A model generated the notes under the pieces. The model made no database searches. It had not been told where the DNA came from and was given only the letters and a program-made list of their open reading frames with translations. From Candidatus Woesearchaeota archaeon (lineage in GTDB: Archaea; Nanobdellota; Nanobdellia; Woesearchaeales; GCA-2686295): a stretch of DNA of 60,486 nt. Positions 17,436-25,356 of the stretch are shown piece after piece (within the stretch, counting starts at the first letter, position 1; every line of letters begins with the position of its first letter). Made by a program: the position numbers and the translations under genes. The DNA lies in NCBI GenBank assembly GCA_937912225.1, contig CALDOJ010000016.1:1-60486 (forward strand). The letters run 5' to 3'.

Positions 17436-18299
17436 GTGATTAAAGAAAAAAGAATTATTATAACTGGTTGTGGATATAACCCTTTAAAGGAAAGATTTAC
17501 TAATGTTATAGATAACTCTTCAACTCACAATTCTTTATTTATTAATGATGTGGAAATGAAACTTAATATTGGTGCTGCTACTGCATCTGTATTGGCTAAT
17601 AATGATTTAACTGTTCATATGGTTTCAAAGTCTGAAGATAAACTTAAAAATATTGCAGATTCAATATCTGGTGATGTTGAATACTCTGTAGTTGATTTAT
17701 TAGATGAACGACAAGTAAACTCTTTTGTACAAGATTTACCAAGAAATAAACCTCTTTATTGGGTTCAATCAGTCGGGTTAGGTGCTGGAAGTTATAAATT
17801 GAAAAATGATAATCCATATCTTCTTTTAGAAAATATTGAAACAGAATTATTAGAAACTGAAGTAACTACTCTTTTACGTTCGAGTCATTTATTGATTAAA
17901 GAGTTATTGCCAATATTTAGAGAACAGAATGAATCAAGAATCGTATTTATTTCATCTATGAGTGCAATTAGGGGTTATTCTTTAGGCGGAACTCATTGTG
18001 CTGCAAAAGGCGCGTTAGATAGATATGCGAATGCTGCAATGCTTGCATTGTATAAATATAATATTTTTGTAACCACAATTAGACCTGGAGCAGTTGATAC
18101 TGGGATGTATGATGATAAATTAACACAAAAAGCAGTGATTGATGTTGCTTTAGAATATGGTTGTGATTGGTCTGAAAAGATATCTTTTGCAAATCCTATT
18201 TCTGTTGGTCAAGCAGTACAATATGTTTTATCAACTAAAGCTCACATTCCTTCTTTGAATCTTGTTGCACAAGGACAATTTCCTAATGAAGGAAGTTAA
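17436..18299 (+). CDS. Short-chain dehydrogenase/reductase-like protein with altered active site
   Basis: A Rossmann-fold SDR of 287 residues. The nucleotide-binding loop is unusual: TGCGYNP, then about 25 inserted residues, then NIGAATASVLA. The active-site region reads SSMSAIRGYSLGGTHCAAKG. The Ser and Lys of the S-Y-K triad are there, but the position four before the Lys is His instead of Tyr. The PGAVDTGM segment after the active site is normal. The start is GTG 17436, chosen because the frame opens there after a TATA-like tract. It may be a catalytically altered or non-enzymatic SDR; the substrate is unknown. A palindrome shared with the upstream HTH gene suggests joint control. Confidence 0.85.
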   Translation: MIKEKRIIITGCGYNPLKERFTNVIDNSSTHNSLFINDVEMKLNIGAATASVLANNDLTVHMVSKSEDKLKNIADSISGDVEYSVVDLLDERQVNSFVQDLPRNKPLYWVQSVGLGAGSYKLKNDNPYLLLENIETELLETEVTTLLRSSHLLIKELLPIFREQNESRIVFISSMSAIRGYSLGGTHCAAKGALDRYANAAMLALYKYNIFVTTIRPGAVDTGMYDDKLTQKAVIDVALEYGCDWSEKISFANPISVGQAVQYVLSTKAHIPSLNLVAQGQFPNEGS

Positions 18300-18332
18300 A
18301 ATTAGTTTTTATTTTGTTAAAAAAGAAAAAAA

Positions 18333-18383
18333 GGCCTTCACATTTGGGGATCGTTGGGGGTGATGCAACAAAGAGTGAAGGCC
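18333..18383 (-). terminator. Hairpin with T-tract, terminator of ftsZ
   Basis: GGCCTTCAC (18333-18341) pairs with GTGAAGGCC (18375-18383) around a 33-base loop. Read on the minus strand the stem is followed by TTTTTTCTTTTTT, a terminator arrangement about 80 bp beyond the ftsZ stop. The long G-rich loop is unusual for a simple terminator. Confidence 0.6.
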
Positions 18384-18396
18384 AAGAAAGAATCGT

Positions 18397-18427
18397 GACC
18401 TTGTGTGTTGTACACAGTCTTTTAATT
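18397..18427 (+). terminator. Hairpin with T-tract reading rightward
   Basis: GAC-ct-TGTGTG-ttg-TACACA-GTC folds into a stem interrupted by a small bulge and is followed by TTTTAATTC. It may end transcripts from the SDR gene. Together with the hairpin at 18333 it gives two stems in a 95-base stretch, which may be a small structured RNA rather than only terminators. Confidence 0.4.
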
Positions 18428-18463
18428 CTGAATATAAAAAATAAAAAAAATTAATAGTTAGTT

Positions 18464-19531
18464 TTATCTAACTATTTCGATGCCTAATTCGTTAGACATT
18501 GCTTGCCTTGCAGATTCTTGCTGCTTAGCGGTTACTTTTCCAAGTATCCATGGGCTTTTAACGCCAGTGATTATAGTCATTACTGTTATTTTTCCCTTCA
18601 TTTGTTCACTGACTCTTGCTCCCCAGATGACGTTTGCGTCGTCGTCCATACTTTCTGTAACTAGTTCTCCTACTTTACTAATTTCATCTAAGGTCATATC
18701 AGGTCCTCCTGATACGTGGATAATTGCGCCTGTTGCACCTTCATAGCTAATATCCAATAATGGATTGCTCAATGCACCTTTTACTGCTTCTTCTACTCTA
18801 TTATTAGTATCTGAAGCTCCTACGCCAATAGCTGCTACTCCGCCATCAGTCATAATTGTCTTAACGTCTGCATAATCCAGGTTCACTAGGGATGGTATTG
18901 CAATGGTTTCGACAATTCCTTTGATCATAGTTGCGATCAACTCATTTGCTACAGCAAACGCCTGTTGAACAGGTAAGTTTCCTGCGATTTGTACAAGTCT
19001 ATTGTTATCTATTACTATCACTGTATCTGACACTTGTCGTAACTGTTGGAGCCCAAACTCTGCTTTGTCAACTCTAGCTCTTTCAATATTGAAAGGCATT
19101 GTCACTGTTCCGATTACTATTGCTCCGATATCTTTGGCAACATTTGCTATCACTGGTGAAGATCCTGTTCCTGTTCCGCCGCCCATTCCTGCGCAAACGA
19201 AAACCATATCTGAACCCTTCAGAACTTCTTTCACTTCTTGTATACTTTCTTGAGCTGCTTCTGCTCCTCTCTCCGGGAATCCTCCGCATCCTAGTCCTTT
19301 GGTAATATCTTTCCCTAGTAAGAACTTTCTGTCTGCTTCAATAATATTAAGATGTTGTTGATCTGTATTACATCCTAGAATCTCAGCGCCTTTAATTCCT
19401 TTTTTGTAGAGCCAGTTTACCATATTGTTACCTGCTCCACCACAGCCAATTACTTTAATATTTGCCTGCCCGATGTCAAATTCTTCTGTGTTTGTTTCTT
19501 GTTTTACTGCGTTGTCCACAACAAAGTCCAT
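18464..19531 (-). CDS. ftsZ: Cell-division GTPase FtsZ
   Basis: Tubulin-like GTPase that polymerises into the division ring at the cytoplasmic membrane. The protein has 355 residues: the N-terminal nucleotide loop [14 protein letters not shown], the tubulin signature GGGTGTG at residues 117-123, and the T7 catalytic loop [12 protein letters not shown]. The C-terminus is short and lacks an obvious bacterial-type FtsA/ZipA tail. ATG 19531 is preceded by GGGGGT nine bases upstream; the TATA at about 19597-19607 gives a leader of some 45 bases. A winged-helix gene lies immediately upstream on the same strand with a 294-bp gap carrying repeated CGCCAAA motifs. Confidence 0.97.
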   Translation of the reverse strand: MDFVVDNAVKQETNTEEFDIGQANIKVIGCGGAGNNMVNWLYKKGIKGAEILGCNTDQQHLNIIEADRKFLLGKDITKGLGCGGFPERGAEAAQESIQEVKEVLKGSDMVFVCAGMGGGTGTGSSPVIANVAKDIGAIVIGTVTMPFNIERARVDKAEFGLQQLRQVSDTVIVIDNNRLVQIAGNLPVQQAFAVANELIATMIKGIVETIAIPSLVNLDYADVKTIMTDGGVAAIGVGASDTNNRVEEAVKGALSNPLLDISYEGATGAIIHVSGGPDMTLDEISKVGELVTESMDDDANVIWGARVSEQMKGKITVMTIITGVKSPWILGKVTAKQQESARQAMSNELGIEIVR

Positions 19532-19596
19532 TTTTCATAACCCCCTTGGTTTAGTTTTTTTTATTTTTTTTTACTTAATATACTCTAATATTAGTT

Positions 19597-19607
19597 ATTT
19601 ATATACT
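19597..19607 (-). promoter_or_regulatory. TATA box of ftsZ
   Basis: On the minus strand this reads AGTATATAAAT, a strong archaeal TATA about 70 bp before the ftsZ start codon. It fits a leader of about 45 bases with the SD GGGGGT. Confidence 0.6.
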
Positions 19608-19671
19608 GGAAACTATATTTTCGAGTACAAAAATCTTTATAAGTACGATGCACTGTACTACTTTTAGAAAA

Positions 19672-19739
19672 CGCCAAATTTTTTCGTTAATATTCTCTGT
19701 TTAACTCGCCAAAGTTAATCTGAGAAGGTTCTCGCCAAA
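19672..19739. promoter_or_regulatory. Three CGCCAAA motifs upstream of ftsZ
   Basis: CGCCAAA occurs at 19672-19678, 19707-19713 and 19733-19739; the last two extend to CTCGCCAAA. Spacings are 35 and 26 bp. They lie 65-130 bp upstream of the ftsZ TATA, between it and the winged-helix gene. The rest of this 294-bp gap holds only AT-rich sequence, a short AGTAC...GTACT inverted repeat at about 19642-19660 and the ftsZ leader. Confidence 0.45.
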
Positions 19740-19825
19740 TTACCCTCTGAATATATTTATCTCAACACTACTATTTAAAGGTTTCTATTTTTCGAACTAT
19801 AGTTTATAGAACATACTTGTTAGTT

Positions 19826-20359
19826 TTATCTTTGAAAAAGACTAGTTCTCCGTCCTGGAAACAAGCCCATATCAGACATTTTTAAGAATTGATCTGATTC
19901 TAAATTCAAGTCTATTATTGTAAAGTTGTAACTTTCTTTTATTTGTATCACAAATTCTTTTATTTTGGCTACTGGAATGTTGGTTCCTATTAATAGAACA
20001 TTTGCTTTATTTTTCTCTTCTTTGCCATGTAATATTATGCTTTCTACTTCTTTAATTTCTGATGCTTTCTCGACGAAGAAACTTAGTGCGGACTTTTTAG
20101 TTGTGAGTAAATCTTCTAAGAAATCGGAGTTTTTATTTTTATTAAATAAGTATACTTTGTATTTTTTTAGTTTGTGTTCTTTAATTAATTCAAGCTCTTT
20201 AAGTTGATTTATTATTCTGAAAGTCGTAGAAACTGAGACTTTTGCCTTCTTTGCAACTTCCCTTATATAGAATTCATCTTCTGGATTATTGAAAAAAATC
20301 TGTAAGATATTTAGTTTTTTCTCGTCGAAGAGTCGCTGTAGGAGTTCTGCTGCTTCCAT
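19826..20359 (-). CDS. Winged-helix regulator with degenerate nucleotidyltransferase-like C-terminal domain
   Basis: Residues 1-90 form a winged helix: KLNILQIFFNNPEDEFYI, then VAKKAKVSVSTTFRIINQL and a wing KKYKVYLFN. The second half (VESIILHGKEEKNKANVLLI) recalls the first strand-loop-strand of nucleotidyltransferases, but the GS and D-x-D catalytic residues are missing, so it is probably a sensor or binding domain. A TATA 26-35 bp before ATG indicates leaderless expression. A perfect palindrome sits just upstream of that TATA, which suggests self-control. Its position directly upstream of ftsZ invites a link to division, not shown by the sequence. Confidence 0.75.
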   Translation of the reverse strand: MEAAELLQRLFDEKKLNILQIFFNNPEDEFYIREVAKKAKVSVSTTFRIINQLKELELIKEHKLKKYKVYLFNKNKNSDFLEDLLTTKKSALSFFVEKASEIKEVESIILHGKEEKNKANVLLIGTNIPVAKIKEFVIQIKESYNFTIIDLNLESDQFLKMSDMGLFPGRRTSLFQR

Positions 20360-20404
20360 TAGGAATATTCTTTATCTGGTAGCAAGTATATAAAGTTTTT
20401 CATT

Positions 20405-20423
20405 TTTGAAACGTTGTTTCAAA
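20405..20423. promoter_or_regulatory. Palindrome upstream of the winged-helix gene promoter
   Basis: TTTGAAAC-GTT-GTTTCAAA has perfect eight-base arms. It lies 10-20 bp upstream of the TATA element (about 20385-20395) of the winged-helix gene, the position of an activator or autoregulator site. Confidence 0.65.
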
Positions 20424-20470
20424 TTTGGAACACTTCGACGTAAAAATGAATAAAATATTATTAATTGTAT

Positions 20471-21064
20471 TTAGAATTGAACTCCCAAGTCCATTAGTTC
20501 TTTTTTTAACTGAACAGGGTTTTCATAATGAATTGTGTGCATTCCAAGATCTTTTGCAGGTAAAAGATTACTTCTCATATCATCAACAAACACACATTCT
20601 TCAGGTTTAAGGTTAAGCTTATTAGCAGTTAATTGATAAATTTTAGGATCTGGTTTTGCAAGCCCTGAATTATAAGATGTGATAATAACATCAAAAACTT
20701 CACGCATATTTCTATTATCAATTTCTTCTTCCAACCAATCCCTAATGTGATTTGAAAGTAAAGCGATCTTATAATTCTTTTTCAAAGCTCTGGCCATATC
20801 CGAAACAGAAGGTTGAAAACCGCTAAATTCCAACATATCATGCCTAAAAACATGATAATCAATTTTTAAAAAATTAGCAATATTTTTCCAATAAAGCTCA
20901 GAATCAATTTCATCAACCCTGGCTTTCATCCAATTATCAAGAACAACTTGAGTCATTTCTTCAACATTAACACCTAACTTTGGAGCATACATACGAACAA
21001 ATTCTCTAATAGAAGGATTGGCAGAAAGAACACCGCCCCAATCAAAGATGATGGCTTCAATCAT
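20471..21064 (-). CDS. HAD-superfamily hydrolase (first of three paralogues)
   Basis: A 197-residue HAD phosphatase-like enzyme with all motifs: I in IIFDWGGVLS (DxG form), II in ALLSNH, III in GLAKPDPKIYQL, and IV in CVFVDDMRSN. Motif I has Trp at the second Asp position (FDWGG), the form found in haloacid-dehalogenase/phosphatase members that lack DxD. The C-terminus QLKKELMDLGV is shared with the two neighbours, so they are tandem duplicates. A perfect hairpin covers its SD and start codon. Confidence 0.88.
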   Translation of the reverse strand: MIEAIIFDWGGVLSANPSIREFVRMYAPKLGVNVEEMTQVVLDNWMKARVDEIDSELYWKNIANFLKIDYHVFRHDMLEFSGFQPSVSDMARALKKNYKIALLSNHIRDWLEEEIDNRNMREVFDVIITSYNSGLAKPDPKIYQLTANKLNLKPEECVFVDDMRSNLLPAKDLGMHTIHYENPVQLKKELMDLGVQF

Positions 21065-21086
21065 AATTCTCCTCCAGAGAATTATG
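21062..21086 (-). promoter_or_regulatory. RNA hairpin over the SD and start codon of the HAD gene
   Basis: In the mRNA, CATAATTCTC and GAGAATTATG form a perfect ten-base-pair stem with a five-base loop (TGGAG). The SD GGAGG runs from the loop into the 3' arm and the start ATG is the last three bases of that arm. When folded, both ribosome contacts are hidden or constrained. Confidence 0.7.
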
Positions 21087-21099
21087 GTGTTTCAAAAAA

Positions 21100-21708
21100 T
21101 TATTTTTTGTAACAATCATACTTAACACCTAATTTAGTTAATTCTTTCTTTAATTGTTCATTTGAACTATATTGGATTGCTTTAAAATCAATATCCTTAG
21201 CAACCGCTATATTAGATTTATTATCATCAATAAATAAACATTGATCTGCTTTAAGCTCTAACTGTTCTAAAGCCAAATAGAAAAATGCTTTATCAGGTTT
21301 AATCAAACCATAATCACAAGAGTTTAAATAAGGATTGAAAATATCTTCAAAACCATGAATTCTATCATTTTCTGTATCAAATTCAGTAGCATTTGAAAGA
21401 CAAGCAACCACATAATTATTAGATAATTTTTTTATTAAATCTACAAGTTCTTCATTTACAGGAAAGAAATTCTTCCAAACTTGAATAATTGTGTTATGAA
21501 TTTCTTCAGATTTAATATTAGTTTTTTCAGAAAGAAGATTACAGAAATCCTTAGCTCTAACGTTTCCTTTAAGCATTTCTTTTTCATACTGATAATAAAA
21601 ATTAGTAATCTCTTTAAAATCAAATTCTTGGCTAAGCTTTTGAAAAGCAGGCTCCATAGCGCCTGTACAGCAAACACCACCAATATCAAAGATAATTGCT
21701 TTAATCAA
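21100..21708 (-). CDS. HAD-superfamily hydrolase (second paralogue)
   Basis: Motifs: I in AIIFDIGGVCC, II in ACLSNATE, III in GLIKPDKAFFYL, and IV in CLFIDDNKSN, so the usual HAD acid, Ser, Lys and Asp residues are present apart from Ile for the second motif I Asp. About 202 residues. The start is placed at TTG 21708, four bases after GGTGTT; a GTG three codons upstream would bury this SD. It overlaps the end of the third paralogue by eight bases, so the two are coupled. The substrate is not evident. Confidence 0.87.
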   Translation of the reverse strand: MIKAIIFDIGGVCCTGAMEPAFQKLSQEFDFKEITNFYYQYEKEMLKGNVRAKDFCNLLSEKTNIKSEEIHNTIIQVWKNFFPVNEELVDLIKKLSNNYVVACLSNATEFDTENDRIHGFEDIFNPYLNSCDYGLIKPDKAFFYLALEQLELKADQCLFIDDNKSNIAVAKDIDFKAIQYSSNEQLKKELTKLGVKYDCYKK

Positions 21709-22255
21709 TTTTAACACCTAAGTTAGTTAATTCTTCTTTTAATTGTTGAGGATTTTGATATAGAATTCCATTAATTCCAATACTTTTTGCATTAGTTACA
21801 TCTTCTTTGTTATTATCAATAAATATGACTTCTTCAGGAATTTGATCTATTTCTTTTAAGATTTCATGATAAGAATTTATGAAATGTTTTCTTTTATCTA
21901 AAAAACTTTTATCAGCAATTTCAAATATTTCATTAAAATTTTTAACGAGATATTGTTTATGGATTGGATTTGTATCTGAGAAAATATATTTTTTAATCTT
22001 AATTGATTTAAAAATTTCAAAGACTTTTTTTATCAAATTTCCAGTCCAATAATTTTCTTTGTATTTTTTGTAGAACTCTTTTTCTGATAAATTTAGTATT
22101 TCTGAACCTTTTTTAATAAATTCTTCTGTACTAATGGTTTGCATTCCAAAATTAATTCTTAATTGTTTACTGCCTTTAGCATTATTCCAGAATTCTTTAA
22201 ATTTAGGATTCTCAACAAGCACACCACCTATATCAAAAATAACTGCTTTAATCAT
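21701..22255 (-). CDS. HAD-superfamily protein (third paralogue, degenerate)
   Basis: Motif I is AVIFDIGGVLV and motif II is IFSDTN. The Lys-Pro of motif III is replaced by ADKSFLDKRKHF, and motif IV reads VIFIDNNKED with Asn for the second Asp. Loss of these residues makes normal phosphatase activity doubtful. The C-terminus QLKEELTNLGVKID shows common origin with the two downstream genes. ATG 22255 is preferred over an upstream frame inside ligase; it overlaps the last bases of ligase. About 184 residues. Confidence 0.82.
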   Translation of the reverse strand: MIKAVIFDIGGVLVENPKFKEFWNNAKGSKQLRINFGMQTISTEEFIKKGSEILNLSEKEFYKKYKENYWTGNLIKKVFEIFKSIKIKKYIFSDTNPIHKQYLVKNFNEIFEIADKSFLDKRKHFINSYHEILKEIDQIPEEVIFIDNNKEDVTNAKSIGINGILYQNPQQLKEELTNLGVKID

Positions 22256-22256
22256 T

Positions 22257-24002
22257 TTAACTTTTCTTTTGAGTGTCAAACTCTTCCTTAATTCGCTCTA
22301 AAGAAGAAGCATCTTCAGGGCTTCGATCTTCACGAAGAGTCTTTACTCTTGGGAATCGAAGCGCATAACCACTAGAATAATTAGTACTTGCTTGAATTTC
22401 TTCAAATTGGATTTCAAGAACAATCTCTGGTTTGAAAGTAACTTCTCTACCTTTTTCAGTTTTCATCAAAGGCTTTAGTAGTTCTGTAACTTCGCCAAAG
22501 GATAAACCTTCTTCAGCTTTTTCCTTAAGACCAGTGCCGACTTTACCAACTTCTAAGAAAGTACCATCTTCATCAACACAAGCTAAGGCAAGACTAGTAA
22601 ACCAACCACTTCGTTTTCCTTCACCCCATTCAGCGCCAACAATGACTAAATCAAGAGTATCCATGGTAGACTTAAGCTTAATCCAAGTTCCAACTCTAGA
22701 ACCGGGTTTGTAAATGCCTTCTTGATTTTTAATCATGACTCCTTCATTACCTTGTTTGACAGATTCATCGTAGAATAACATTGCTTCTTCTTTACTAGAG
22801 GTGATGAGTTTATGAGATAAAATGATTTCAAATTTCTTTTCTGTGACAATTTTTTCAAGAACTGCACGTCTTTTTTCAAGCGTTTCTTTCAAAAGGTTTT
22901 TTCCATCACAAAACAAAATATCAAAAATATTAAGTTCAACAGGCATTTTTTTTGCTAAAGCTTCAATATCATATTTTCTTCTAATCCTTTGAGAAATATG
23001 TTGAAAAACTAAATATTTGCCAGATTTAGCATCATAACCAACTGCTTCACAATCAATAATGAATTCTTCAGCAGCAATATTATTAGTTACGAATTGAACA
23101 ACTTCAGGGAATTGCTTAGTGACTTCTTCAAGTCGTCTTGTAAAAACCTTAACTTGACCTTTGAATTTATGAATTTGCATTCGAAATCCATCATATTTAT
23201 ATTCAATAACTGCAGGAACACCGACTCGCTTAAAAGCATCATCAATATTAACTTCTTTTTGAGCAAGCATAACCTTAATAGGATTACCAGGAATTAAACT
23301 AATCTTTTCTAAAGCGTCAACTCCTTTTCTTGCAGCAAGTGCAACAACGCCAAAATCATTGCTTTTATCAAACGCTGTTTGAATAATCTCAACAACCTTA
23401 TTGAATTCTTCACGGTCAACATCAATAGCGATTTTTTCAGAATCATAATTAATCTCAATAGGCATATAAGCCCAAACAATAGAATCACGAAGAGTTCCAT
23501 CTCCAATACCAACACGTAAATCTTCAAGAACAGTCCTTACAATATATTTTGCTTCTTTAGGTTTAGCACTTGACATTAATTCAGCAATTAACTGAACTTT
23601 ACGGTCAACACTGCCAGAACCCTCCATAGTAGAAACTTTTTGCAAGTTAGCAAAAACCTTATCAGAAGTTAAATTTTGCTGAAACAAAGTAACTTGAGTC
23701 TTTTTAGCAATAGTCTGCTCTGCAACTAAACCAAGATCTCCAATATCTCGCCACATATTTTCAATGTCTTTAATACTTGCACCAGTTGAAGTACCAATTG
23801 CTTTTAAGACGAGTTTACTTGCAACTCCAATCTTTGCTTTATTCCAATCAGGAAACAATCTACCTCGTAAAAGAAGAATGATGTGCTCGATATCTTCGTC
23901 ACTAGTAATCTTTAATAATTCAGAAATTGCATGAGTCTTTGCAAGCCTTTTAGAAGTACTTTCTATTTGTTCATATACTTCCACCAACTTAGAATAGTCC
24001 AT
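22257..24002 (-). CDS. lig: ATP-dependent DNA ligase
   Basis: Replicative-type archaeal ligase of 581 residues that seals nicks with ATP. The N-terminal DNA-binding domain occupies about residues 1-230. The adenylation motif I is EYKYDGFR with the nucleophile Lys near residue 268, followed by IDCEAVGYD (motif III) and EGVMIKN (motif IV), and WIKLK (motif V) before an OB-fold ending in FPRVKTLREDRSPEDA. Length is usual for archaea. It heads a run with three HAD genes and diverges from the inositol-phosphatase-family gene across a 94-bp promoter region. Confidence 0.97.
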   Translation of the reverse strand: MDYSKLVEVYEQIESTSKRLAKTHAISELLKITSDEDIEHIILLLRGRLFPDWNKAKIGVASKLVLKAIGTSTGASIKDIENMWRDIGDLGLVAEQTIAKKTQVTLFQQNLTSDKVFANLQKVSTMEGSGSVDRKVQLIAELMSSAKPKEAKYIVRTVLEDLRVGIGDGTLRDSIVWAYMPIEINYDSEKIAIDVDREEFNKVVEIIQTAFDKSNDFGVVALAARKGVDALEKISLIPGNPIKVMLAQKEVNIDDAFKRVGVPAVIEYKYDGFRMQIHKFKGQVKVFTRRLEEVTKQFPEVVQFVTNNIAAEEFIIDCEAVGYDAKSGKYLVFQHISQRIRRKYDIEALAKKMPVELNIFDILFCDGKNLLKETLEKRRAVLEKIVTEKKFEIILSHKLITSSKEEAMLFYDESVKQGNEGVMIKNQEGIYKPGSRVGTWIKLKSTMDTLDLVIVGAEWGEGKRSGWFTSLALACVDEDGTFLEVGKVGTGLKEKAEEGLSFGEVTELLKPLMKTEKGREVTFKPEIVLEIQFEEIQASTNYSSGYALRFPRVKTLREDRSPEDASSLERIKEEFDTQKKS

Positions 24003-24096
24003 AAATAAAGAAAAGAAATGATGCTTTATATAGTTTATTATGTCTAATTAAATTTATAACATAAATTATTAAAGTTAAAGTCTTTTCTTATTAATT

Positions 24097-24897
24097 ATGA
24101 ATAATGAATTTTTATCAGTTGCAGTTCTTGCAGCAAAAGAAGCAGGAAATCTTTTAATGACACAACTTAATTCTGCTTCTAGAGAAGATGACCTTTCTAA
24201 TCCTTCTGTAAAACAGGATAAAGATTCTGAATTATTAATCCTTAAAATTCTAAAAGAAAACTTTCCTGAACATGGATTTTTAGGTGAAGAATTTGGCGAA
24301 ACTAACCCTAAAGCAGAGTATAAATGGATTATTGACCCAATTGATGGAACAAATAATTATACTGGAGGAAGAGATACTTTTTCAGTAGCAATAGGTTTAG
24401 AAAAAAATAAAGAATTAATTTTAGGAGTTGTTTATTTACCAAAAAGAGAAGAGTTATTTTATGCAATTAAAGGAAAAGGCGCATATCTAAATGAAGAACC
24501 AATTAAAGTTAATACTAAAGACAACTTATTAGACTCGATTATTACTTACTCAACTTATCCAGGAGAAGAACATAAAACTGAAACTCTTAATAATAAAATA
24601 ATTAAAGCTTTTCCTAAAGTAAAATATTTTGGTTTTTCAAGCAAAGAAACTCTTGATCCTGATTTTGGAAGAGGTTCTATGGCTGCAGAGTTTTGTTATC
24701 TTGCTTGTGGAAGAATAGATGGATTAGTTAGGTTAAAACAAAAACCTTGGGACGTGGCTGCTGGAAGTATTATTGCTAAAGAAGCAGGTGCAGAAATGAA
24801 TAATTTAAAAGAACAAAGTTGCAGTGTTTATGAAGGAGATTATGTTGCTGCAAATCCAATTCTGTTAAGAAAAATTAATCATATAATTCAAAATTAA
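24097..24897 (+). CDS. Inositol-monophosphatase-family phosphatase
   Basis: A 266-residue Mg2+-dependent sugar-phosphate phosphatase. The metal-binding motifs are GEEFGE, WIIDPIDGTNNYTGG and PWDVAAGSIIAKEAGAEM, in the normal order. In archaea this family often shows both inositol monophosphatase and fructose-1,6-bisphosphatase activity; which applies here cannot be decided by reading. ATG 24097 follows a TATA-like TTATTAAAG region at leaderless distance. It converges on the small zinc protein with six bases between the stops. Confidence 0.92.
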   Translation: MNNEFLSVAVLAAKEAGNLLMTQLNSASREDDLSNPSVKQDKDSELLILKILKENFPEHGFLGEEFGETNPKAEYKWIIDPIDGTNNYTGGRDTFSVAIGLEKNKELILGVVYLPKREELFYAIKGKGAYLNEEPIKVNTKDNLLDSIITYSTYPGEEHKTETLNNKIIKAFPKVKYFGFSSKETLDPDFGRGSMAAEFCYLACGRIDGLVRLKQKPWDVAAGSIIAKEAGAEMNNLKEQSCSVYEGDYVAANPILLRKINHIIQN

Positions 24898-24903
24898 ATT
24901 AAG

Positions 24904-25194
24904 TTATAAGAAATCTGTTTCATCTGATCTAACAGTTATCTCTCGTGGAGCTTCTTTAACCTTTGGTTGCACTGGAGGATTTATATCGAATGCTTTTTTC
25001 AAAGATATTGGTCCACAGTCCATGCACAGAAAAAAAGCGCCGTATTTGCTTTCTTTTATACTTAGAACTTGTCCACAAACACATTTCATATCTGGCAAAC
25101 TTTCAGTTTTATGAACTCTGCAAGTAGAAAATCCTTGTTCATTTTTAGCAACTGGTTGACGTTCACAAAACACGCATCGATTATTAAATCCCAT
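24904..25194 (-). CDS. Small zinc-binding protein
   Basis: About 96 residues with three Cys pairs: CVFCERQP, CVCGQVL and CMDCGP, with a further Cys-His in STCRVH. This suggests one or two zinc ribbons. The C-terminus is Pro/Lys-rich and basic-acidic mixed. A TTG 15 codons upstream opens the same frame, but the TATA TTATAAAG at about 25208-25217 lies only 23 bp before ATG 25194, so the shorter, leaderless form is preferred. No function can be named. Confidence 0.7.
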   Translation of the reverse strand: MGFNNRCVFCERQPVAKNEQGFSTCRVHKTESLPDMKCVCGQVLSIKESKYGAFFLCMDCGPISLKKAFDINPPVQPKVKEAPREITVRSDETDFL

Positions 25195-25284
25195 TTTAAT
25201 TAATCCAAAACAATCCTTTATAAGGTTTGTTGTGCGCAAAAATATAGGTTATTAAGACGGTAATTGCAAGCTATTTATAGAAAA

Positions 25285-25293
25285 CTTTATATA
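25285..25293 (+). promoter_or_regulatory. TATA box of the MscS-like gene
   Basis: CTTTATATA gives a leader of about 40 bases that ends with the SD GGGGTGA (25343-25349), seven bases before TTG 25357. This SD decides the TTG start; the next ATG would lie 11 codons in. Confidence 0.65.
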
Positions 25294-25356
25294 CTATCGC
25301 TTCTTTAATGAGAAGTAATATATTAACACATATATAAAAAAAGGGGTGAAAAAAAG

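Noticed and set aside
18359..18370. GGTGATGCAACA shared with the SD region of micro-protein 1 (27412-27423)
   Set aside because: A single shared 12-mer built on an SD sequence; at 18359 no proper ORF follows at the right spacing.
18480..19305. Long frames antisense to ftsZ
   Set aside because: They are shadows of the ftsZ frame, with no start signals and odd composition.
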